The translations under genes and the position numbers were made by a program. A stretch of 6,419 nucleotides of DNA from an uncultured Collinsella sp. (GTDB taxonomy: Bacteria > Actinomycetota > Coriobacteriia > Coriobacteriales > Coriobacteriaceae). The stretch is taken from the NCBI GenBank assembly GCA_902478885.1, contig CABSMS010000102.1, forward strand, positions 1 to 6,419. The letters run 5' to 3'. Shown here piece after piece: positions 1-6,419 of this stretch (its first letter is position 1; every line of letters starts with the position of its first letter). The notes beneath the pieces are model-generated. The model was not told where the DNA came from. It did no database searches and saw only the letters and a list, made by a program, of their open reading frames with translations.

Positions 1-1
1 A

Positions 2-61
2 AAGATCAAGTCGTCCTCGCAGACGCTCAAGCAGGAATACCTCGATACATACGAGAGATGA
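2..61 (+). CDS. C-terminal end of an unidentified upstream gene (partial)
   Basis: An open frame enters from the left edge and ends at TGA (59-61), giving 19 residues, KIKSSSQTLKQEYLDTYER. Of the three + frames this one has mostly G or C at third codon positions (about 15 of 19 codons), as the real genes here do, and it has a plausible hydrophilic C-terminus. The other two frames run on to stops at about 81 and 93 but have poorer codon composition. The fragment is too short to recognise a family, and I assign no function. No terminator is visible between this stop and the rpmE promoter region. Confidence 0.35.
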   Translation, partial: KIKSSSQTLKQEYLDTYER

Positions 62-134
62 ATGTGGGGGAGTGTTCGGATGAAGTTGATATTTAAGGTC
101 CAGCTCGTGTTGTGCCGAAAAGACCGTGAACCTT

Positions 135-163
135 TTGTGGGACACGTGGCGCCGTGGTACCAT
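135..163 (+). promoter_or_regulatory. Candidate sigma-70-type promoter for rpmE (extended -10)
   Basis: A -35-like TTGTGG (135-140) and a -10-like TACCAT (158-163) are separated by 17 bases. The -10 is preceded by TGG, an extended -10 (TGn). Transcription would start near 170, just before the leader hairpins. The -10 overlaps an 8-base palindrome, TGGTACCA (155-162), which could be chance or an operator. The hexamers match consensus only partly (3 of 6 and 4 of 6), so the call rests on spacing and position. Confidence 0.4.
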
Positions 164-176
164 AGCCAAGTTTGTT

Positions 177-240
177 GTCTTGGTCGGAAACCAAGACGCC
201 TTATGCGCTGATCGGTAACCAGCGCCTGACCAATAAGGAG
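177..240 (+). promoter_or_regulatory. Structured rpmE leader, probable L31 ribosomal-protein leader
   Basis: Two stem-loops sit between the candidate promoter and the L31 start. Hairpin 1 (177-197) has a perfect 8-bp stem, GTCTTGGT/ACCAAGAC, with loop CGGAA. Hairpin 2 (205-225) has a 6-bp stem, GCGCTG/CAGCGC, and a 9-base loop. Both contain a similar TCGGWAACCA string (184-193 and 212-221). TTGGTC (180-185) can also pair with GACCAA (228-233), next to the ribosome binding site AAGGAG (235-240), which would exclude hairpin 1. Ribosomal-protein leaders that bind their own product are well known, and leader families for L31, including one in Coriobacteria, have been described as I recall. Membership here is inferred from position and structure, not tested. 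Confidence 0.5.
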
Positions 241-247
241 TCCTACC

Positions 248-673
248 ATGAAGCAGGGTATCCATCCCCAGTATGTCGAGTGCACGGTGACGTGCTCCTG
301 CGGCAACACCTTCAAGACGCACGCTACCGTGTCCGAGATGAAGGTCGAGCTTTGCAACGAGTGCCACCCGTTCTACACCGGCCAGCAGAAGTTCGTCGAC
401 ACCGGTGGACGCGTCCAGCGCTTCGCCGACAAGTTCGGTGGCGCCGCTGCCGCCCAGCTCAAGAAGGCCGAGGAGGCCAAGGCTGCCAAGGCCGCCAAGG
501 CTGCTGAGGCCGAGGCCGCTCGCAAGGCCGCCGCTGAGGCTAAGGCCGCCGAGAAGGCTAAGCGTGCTGCTAAGTTTGCCGAGGAGGCTGCCAAGCAGGC
601 CGCCGAGGCTCCCGCAGAGGCTCCCGTCGAGGAGGCCGCTGCCGAGGCCGAGACCACCGAGGCTGCTGAGTAA
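248..673 (+). CDS. rpmE: 50S ribosomal protein L31 with long Ala/Lys/Glu C-terminal tail
   Basis: Component of the large ribosomal subunit, near the central protuberance and the bridge to the small subunit. Residues 1-65 are a full bacterial L31: the start MKQGIHPQY, a zinc-ribbon set C16xC18 and C36xxC39 (the zinc-binding C+ type), then HPFYTGQQKF and GGRVQRF. An extra Cys lies at position 12. AAGGAG lies 7 bases upstream of the ATG and sets the start. L31 is usually about 65-90 residues; this one has 141. Residues 66-141 are low-complexity, exactly half alanine, rich in Lys/Glu to about residue 116, then acidic with no Lys or Arg. The tail is probably helical in its basic part and disordered at the acidic end. 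It stays open and in frame with the usual codon bias, so I take it as real. It is likely transcribed alone, between its own leader and a strong terminator. The family is certain; the role of the tail is unknown. Confidence 0.96.
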   Translation: MKQGIHPQYVECTVTCSCGNTFKTHATVSEMKVELCNECHPFYTGQQKFVDTGGRVQRFADKFGGAAAAQLKKAEEAKAAKAAKAAEAEAARKAAAEAKAAEKAKRAAKFAEEAAKQAAEAPAEAPVEEAAAEAETTEAAE

Positions 674-710
674 ATAGCTCGCCGCGGAATCACTCGCATT
701 CATGGCATAA

Positions 711-750
711 GGGCCGTGCATCCGTTTGGGTGCGCGGCCCTTTTCTTTTT
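711..750 (+). terminator. Strong intrinsic terminator after rpmE
   Basis: The arms 711-723 and 728-740 form a 13-bp stem (two G-U pairs) around loop GTTT, followed by TTTTCTTTTT (741-750). It lies 37 bases after the rpmE stop and should end that transcript. Its loop and inner stem (718-735) match the hairpin core at 5068-5085 at 16 of 18 bases. Confidence 0.93.
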
Positions 751-760
751 ATTGGTGCAA

Positions 761-854
761 ACCAACCTGCCCCCATTACACCAAATGGCAGAGAGGCGGC
801 GTTTGGCCAGATAAAACCTGCCAAAATTAACCTGTCCCATTGTGGCAGGTTGGT
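761..854. repeat. Cluster of AACCTGCC direct and inverted repeats
   Basis: ACCAACCTGCC (761-771) is an exact inverted repeat of 844-854 (11 bp). A second copy, AACCTGCCA (815-823), is an exact inverted repeat of 843-851 (9 bp), so two upstream arms compete for one downstream arm. A third, imperfect direct copy, AACCTGTCC, lies at 829-837. The arrangement could be an operator array, alternative RNA or DNA hairpins, or a decayed repeat; the sequence alone does not decide. No T-run follows, so it is not an intrinsic terminator. Confidence 0.55.
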
Positions 855-913
855 CGTAGTTATTACGTGGCGGTTGAGGTCGACCGTATAGGCCGCGCCT
901 TGTTTGGCTAAAG

Positions 914-919
914 TACAAT
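914..919 (+). promoter_or_regulatory. Possible -10 element for the secA-prfB operon
   Basis: TACAAT matches the -10 consensus at 5 of 6 positions and lies in the gap where a promoter is needed, because a strong terminator insulates rpmE upstream. No recognisable -35 hexamer is found at 16-18 bases and there is no TGn extension, so support is weak. Confidence 0.28.
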
Positions 920-980
920 CATCTGTGTTTAACTCGCCCGCAGCTGCACGGCGTGGGCGATGGCCAAAAAGGAAAACCAC

Positions 981-3787
<2,807 letters not shown>

Positions 3788-3788
<1 letters not shown>

Positions 3789-4936
3789 TGGCTGAGGTTT
3801 TAGAGGTAACGCCCGCCGAGCTGGACGCGTTTGCGGACCGGCTCGGTGAGGTCGAGACGTATCTCCACCTGGACGAGAAACGTACCCGCGTGTCCGAGCT
3901 TGAGGTCAAAAGTGTTGCCCCCGGCTTTTGGGATGATGCCGACGCCGCCCGCGCCACCATGGAGGAGATCGCGCGCACCAAGGAAGATATCGCTGCCGTG
4001 GACACCGCGCGCGGCGAGCTTTCCGATGCCCGCGCCGCGCTGGAGCTTGCCGAGGAGATGGGGGATGACCCCGACGCCGCCGCCCTTCGCGAGGAGGCTG
4101 CAGCCACGGCTGAGCGCCTGGCCCGCGCTATCGACGAGCTCGAGCTTTCGAGCTGGTTTACCGGTGAGTTCGATCACGGCGATGCCATTGTGACCATCAA
4201 GCCCGGACAGGGTGGTCTGGAGGCCCAGGACTGGACCTTCATGCTCTTTAAGATGTACATGAAGTACTGCCAACGTCGCGGCTGGAAGGTCACCATCAAC
4301 GACTGTCCCGCGGCCGAGGTCATCGGCATCGATCGCGCGACCTTTACCGTCGAGGGCAAGGACGCCTTTGGCATGCTGCGCGCCGAGGCCGGCGTCCACC
4401 GCTTGGTTCGCATTAGCCCCACCGACGACAAGAAGCGCCGCCAGACCACGTTTGCCGGCGTCGAGGTTATCCCCGTGCTGCCCGATGATATCGACATCGA
4501 AATCAGTCCCGATGACATCCGCGTGGACGTGTACCACGCGAGCGGCCCGGGCGGTCAGGGCGTCAACACCACCGACTCCGCCGTGCGCGTGACGCATTTC
4601 CCCAGCGGCATTGTGGTCACCTGCCAAAATGAGCGCAGCCAGATCCAGAACAAGGCCACGTGCATGCAGATCCTCAAGGCTCGCCTGTACGAGATCGAGC
4701 TTGAGAAGCGCGCCGAGGCGCTCGATGAGATCCGCGGACCCAAGACCACGATTGGTTTTGGCAACCAGATTCGCAGCTACGTGCTCTACCCGTACCAGAT
4801 GGTCAAGGATCTGCGCTCGGGCGTGGAGACCAGCAATGTCGAGGCCGTTCTTGACGATGGCGACCTGGACCCGTTTGTTATTGGCTACCATCGCTGGGCC
4901 ACCGGCAACGCTGACGCGGAGACCCCGTCTGCATAA
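3788..4936 (+). CDS. prfB: Peptide chain release factor 2 (RF2)
   Basis: Releases the finished peptide at UAA and UGA stop codons. The 382 residues show an N-terminal helical domain (about 1-115), the core with EAQDW (145-149), the codon-recognition region HRLVRISPT (204-212), and the GGQ catalytic motif (255-257) in SGPGGQGVNTTDSAVR. The C-terminal part (QNERSQIQNKA, then SYVLYPYQMVKDLR at 330-343) is typical of actinobacterial RF2. Val207 and Thr220 fit RF2 rather than RF1. Two oddities: the tripeptide is SPT (210-212) rather than the usual SPF, and the frame is continuous at the place (TYLHLDE, 24-30) where many RF2 genes carry an in-frame UGA and +1 frameshift. Its ATG shares one base with the secA TAA; AGGA (3777-3780) lies 7 bases upstream. 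Translational coupling with secA is likely. The secA-prfB order is familiar from Actinobacteria, but ftsE/ftsX do not follow here. Confidence 0.97.
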
Positions 4937-4951
4937 ACCGCCCGGTTTATG
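4932..4951. other. Perfect hairpin overlapping the prfB stop codon
   Basis: CATAAACC (4932-4939) and GGTTTATG (4944-4951) form a perfect 8-bp stem with loop GCCC. The prfB stop TAA (4934-4936) is inside the 5' arm. No T-run follows, so it is not a standard terminator; it may help protect the mRNA 3' end or act with the terminators downstream. Confidence 0.6.
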
Positions 4952-4963
4952 TGGAAATGGATT

Positions 4964-4988
4964 AAAACCTTCCCAGCAGGGTGGTTTT
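4964..4988 (+). terminator. Terminator-like hairpin 1 after prfB
   Basis: AAAACC (4964-4969) pairs with GGTTTT (4983-4988), and CCC (4972-4974) with GGG (4979-4981), across a small internal loop, with loop AGCA. The T-run is short (four bases) and part of the stem. The reverse complement reads much the same, so it could work on either strand. It ends the secA-prfB unit together with the next hairpin. Confidence 0.6.
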
Positions 4989-4999
4989 GTATCCAGAGC

Positions 5000-5023
5000 A
5001 AACCCTGCGCAGGGGTGGTTTTT
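5000..5023 (+). terminator. Terminator-like hairpin 2 after prfB
   Basis: CCCT (5003-5006) pairs with AGGG (5011-5014) around GCGC, and AAA (5000-5002) with TTT (5019-5021) across a GTGG bulge, ending in TTTTT (5019-5023). The 3' half repeats that of the previous hairpin (GCAGGGTGGTTTTGT at 4976-4990, GCAGGGGTGGTTTTTGT at 5009-5025), suggesting a duplicated terminator. Confidence 0.55.
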
Positions 5024-5037
5024 GTCCGGCGAATCGG

Positions 5038-5043
5038 TAGAAT
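5038..5043 (+). promoter_or_regulatory. Possible -10 element for the YitT-family gene
   Basis: TAGAAT matches the -10 consensus at 5 of 6 positions and lies after the prfB terminators, where a promoter would be needed. No good -35 is seen at 16-18 bases upstream. Transcription would start near 5050, leaving a leader of about 54 bases that contains the 5064-5091 hairpin. Confidence 0.25.
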
Positions 5044-5063
5044 CGAATACAGCAAGAAGTTCG

Positions 5064-5091
5064 AAGCGCATCCGATGGGGTGCGCTTTTTT
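5064..5091 (+). terminator. Terminator-like hairpin just before the YitT-family start, possible attenuator
   Basis: AAGCGCATCC (5064-5073) and GGGTGCGCTT (5078-5087) form a 10-bp stem with one G-T pair and loop GATG, followed by a run of T to 5091. It ends 12 bases before the ATG at 5104 and directly abuts the ribosome binding site GGGAGG (5094-5099). No promoter fits downstream of it, so transcripts of the next gene must read through it. That makes it either an attenuator or a leaky second barrier to secA-prfB read-through. Confidence 0.6.
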
Positions 5092-5103
5092 GAGGGAGGC
5101 AGC

Positions 5104-5994
5104 ATGGCATACCGTCTGGACATCAAGCGCATTCTTTCGATGAACTTTTTTCACGACCTGCCCCAGATTATGTTGGGGTGCGCTCTGGCCGCTATTGCGA
5201 CCGACCTGTTTTTGATTCCCAACGGCCTTGCTGCCGGTGGCGTTACGGGCCTTGCGACTATTATCCAAGCGGTCGGCGCGGCGCGAGGCGTGTCGCTTCC
5301 CGTCGGTATCCAGACCATCGTGATGAACGCCTTGCTGTTGTTGGTCGTTATGCGCGAGGGCGGCATGTTCTACGTGGTGCAGACCGCGACGGGCTTTGTG
5401 CTGCTGGGCTTCTTCACCGATCTGTTCGCCCCGTTTGTAGTACCTCTGGCGGATGCGGACCTGATGCTTCCCGCTATGTGGGGCGGCATTATTACGGGCA
5501 TCGGTTACGGCATGGTGTTGCGCGCCGGCGCCAACACCGGCGGCTCGGACACGATTGGCCAAATCATCTCGCGTAACACATCGCTGCCGGTAGGTTCGAC
5601 CGTCATGGCAATCGACGTTGCCGTGTGCGCGCTGTCGGCTCCGGTCTTTTCAGTCGAAAACGCACTATATGCAGGCCTTTCGATGGTCATTAGCGGCTAC
5701 GTGATCGATGCCGTGGTCGATGGTGGCAACAAGCGCCGTATGGTACTCATCATCTCGGACAAGTTCCCTGATATCGCTGCCGATATCATGTATGGCCTGG
5801 GTCGTGGCTGTACCAAGTTTAAGGCGACTGGCATGTATTCGGGTGCCGAGAAGCCGGTGATTATGGTCATCGTGAGCCGTCGAGAGCTCAATACCCTCAA
5901 GACGATCGTGCGCGAGCGCGATCCTCACGCCATTGTGACGGTCGCTGACGTTACGGAAGCCTTCGGCGAGGGATTCAAGGACATTAGCGCGTAG
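5104..5994 (+). CDS. YitT family integral membrane protein with C-terminal DUF2179 domain
   Basis: A membrane protein of 296 residues whose biochemical role is not established for the family; I assign no substrate. Hydrophobic segments that look membrane-spanning lie at about 19-38, 45-62, 68-86, 90-113, 121-140, 162-182 and 184-204. Family-typical strings include FLIPNGLAAGGVTGLA (36-51), RAGANTGGSDTIGQI (140-154) and YVIDAVVDG (199-207). Residues about 208-292 form the soluble DUF2179 domain: RRMVLIIS, GLGRGCTKFKATGMYSG, VSRRELNTLKTIV and DPHAIVTVADVTEAFGEGF. I prefer ATG 5104, with GGGAGG four bases upstream, over an in-frame GTG at 5080 that lies inside the upstream hairpin. The stop is TAG. 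The gene stands apart from prfB, behind several hairpins, and shows no operon partner. No clear terminator follows it. Confidence 0.92.
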   Translation: MAYRLDIKRILSMNFFHDLPQIMLGCALAAIATDLFLIPNGLAAGGVTGLATIIQAVGAARGVSLPVGIQTIVMNALLLLVVMREGGMFYVVQTATGFVLLGFFTDLFAPFVVPLADADLMLPAMWGGIITGIGYGMVLRAGANTGGSDTIGQIISRNTSLPVGSTVMAIDVAVCALSAPVFSVENALYAGLSMVISGYVIDAVVDGGNKRRMVLIISDKFPDIAADIMYGLGRGCTKFKATGMYSGAEKPVIMVIVSRRELNTLKTIVRERDPHAIVTVADVTEAFGEGFKDISA

Positions 5995-6087
5995 GGTCGA
6001 TCGCGTTCCATCCAAAAGACGTTCACATTGATAAACCGTTTCATCAGCGGTTCTGCCTGCTAAATTGTTCAAATAATGATAAAAACT

Positions 6088-6116
6088 CTGGTAAAGCCAT
6101 CAGTTTCCAGCATAAT
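6088..6116 (+). promoter_or_regulatory. Weak candidate promoter for the transketolase gene
   Basis: CATAAT (6111-6116) matches the -10 consensus at 5 of 6 bases; CTGGTA (6088-6093), 17 bases upstream, matches a -35 at only 3 of 6. The surrounding 5995-6201 spacer is AT-richer than the genes, as promoters often are. It also holds a short inverted repeat AACCG/CGGTT (about 6035-6053) without a T-run. Confidence 0.22.
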
Positions 6117-6201
6117 GAATGACGTACGTGCATTGCGGCTGTGTTGGGATTACCTTCGGTGCCGTGCGCATTTTGTCTAATGAGGATGAAAGGAAGGCAC
6201 A

Positions 6202-6372
6202 ATGAGCGACGAAGAGCTCAAAAAGGTTGCCAACGAGGTAAGGAAGGGCATCGTCACCGGCGTGCACGCTGCCAAGTCCGGCCATCCGGCCGGTTCGCTC
6301 GGCGCTGCCGACATCATGACCTATCTGTACTTTGAGGAAATGAACGTCGACCCTGCCGACCCCCGCAAGGCC
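6202..6372 (+). CDS. Transketolase, N-terminal subunit (split type), 5' fragment
   Basis: Transketolase moves two-carbon units between sugar phosphates in the non-oxidative pentose phosphate pathway using thiamine diphosphate. Only 57 codons are present. They contain KSGHPAGSLGAADIMTYLYF (25-44) and MNVDPADP (47-54), matching the start of the thiamine-diphosphate-binding domain; the His of SGHP (28) is a conserved cofactor and substrate contact. The GSLGAADI wording and short lead-in resemble the N-terminal half of two-subunit transketolases rather than the single-chain enzyme, so a separate C-terminal gene probably follows in the genome. AAAGGA lies 7 bases before the ATG. The reading frame continues past codon 57 only into adapter sequence: the residues CLLYTSDAADE and the TAG at 6406-6408 are artefacts. 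The true gene is truncated by the contig end. Confidence 0.88.
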
Positions 6373-6419
6373 TGTCTCTTATACACATCTGACGCTGCCG
6401 ACGAATAGCCTTGTGTAGA
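6372..6419. other. Illumina Nextera adapter, index and partial P5 sequence (assembly contamination)
   Basis: Bases 6372-6390 are exactly the Tn5 mosaic end CTGTCTCTTATACACATCT. Bases 6391-6404 (GACGCTGCCGACGA) are the rest of the Nextera read-through adapter. Bases 6405-6412 (ATAGCCTT) sit where the i5 index belongs; from memory its reverse complement AAGGCTAT is a standard Nextera XT index. Bases 6413-6419 (GTGTAGA) begin the reverse complement of P5. This is library sequence left on the contig end, not genome. Confidence 0.98.

Larger units (their letters stand above)
674..980. other. 307-bp gene-free gap between rpmE and secA
   Basis: No credible gene is present: short frames on both strands lack support. 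The gap holds the rpmE terminator (711-750), a cluster of AACCTGCC-type repeats (761-854), an 8-base palindrome GGTCGACC (878-885), a -10-like TACAAT (914-919), and the secA ribosome binding site. About 60 bases separate the -10-like hexamer from the chosen secA start, so a moderately long 5' leader is likely. Confidence 0.7.

Noticed and set aside
80..211. 43-codon frame starting MKLIFKVQLV with GGGGGAG seven bases upstream
   Set aside because: It spans the likely rpmE promoter and ends inside leader hairpin 2; codon use is unlike the real genes. A leader peptide is possible but unsupported.
443..670. Repetitive GCC/AAG/GAG tract considered as a tandem repeat or CRISPR-like array
   Set aside because: There is no regular period or spacer pattern; it is low-complexity coding sequence for the L31 tail. 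Pro/Arg-rich and Ala/Ser-rich frames over it are shadows.
960..980. Upstream ATG for secA adding MAKKENH
   Set aside because: No ribosome binding site precedes it, whereas ATG 981 has AAAGGA at good spacing and the common MGF start.
5080..5103. GTG start adding eight residues to the YitT-family protein
   Set aside because: It lies inside the stem of the 5064-5091 hairpin and has no ribosome binding site; ATG 5104 has GGGAGG.
3800..5110. 436-codon open frame on the minus strand opposite prfB
   Set aside because: It is the antisense shadow of RF2, with no family motif, and it crosses the terminators between genes.
6138..6172. Possible stem between GCGGC and GCCGT in the transketolase leader
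   Set aside because: The pairing is short, includes a wobble and large internal loops, and matches no riboswitch that I recognise.
6373..6408. Continuation of the transketolase frame as CLLYTSDAADE with stop TAG
   Set aside because: These bases are adapter and index sequence, so neither the peptide nor the stop is biological.

Overview
The window is a stretch of bacterial chromosome at the end of an assembled contig. GC-rich third codon positions and the L31 and RF2 sequences point to a high-GC Gram-positive, most likely a Coriobacteriia member such as Collinsella. That assignment is from recall of sequence style, not a search. All genes lie on the + strand.

Layout: (1) the last codons of an unidentified gene (2-61); (2) a promoter-like site and a structured leader (about 135-247) before rpmE (ribosomal protein L31), which carries an unusual 76-residue Ala/Lys/Glu tail, then a strong intrinsic terminator (711-750); (3) a 307-bp gene-free gap with short inverted and direct repeats; (4) secA and prfB, overlapping by one base (TAATG) and evidently one operon for protein export and translation termination; (5) a hairpin-dense spacer (4937-5103) with two tandem terminator-like hairpins and a third hairpin just before the next ribosome binding site; (6) a YitT/DUF2179 membrane protein; (7) a 207-bp spacer; (8) the first 57 codons of a split-type transketolase N-terminal subunit. 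The transketolase is cut off by non-biological sequence: bases 6372-6419 are Illumina Nextera adapter, an 8-base index and the start of the P5 sequence.

The genes are mostly core housekeeping functions. No mobile element, CRISPR array, tRNA or rRNA is visible. I see no convincing new multi-gene system. The points most worth a second look are the L31 leader with two similar hairpins and the L31 tail; an RF2 that has no programmed frameshift and reads SPT where SPF is usual; the alternative hairpins between prfB and the YitT gene; a hairpin core shared by two distant terminators; and the adapter contamination, which creates a false protein end.
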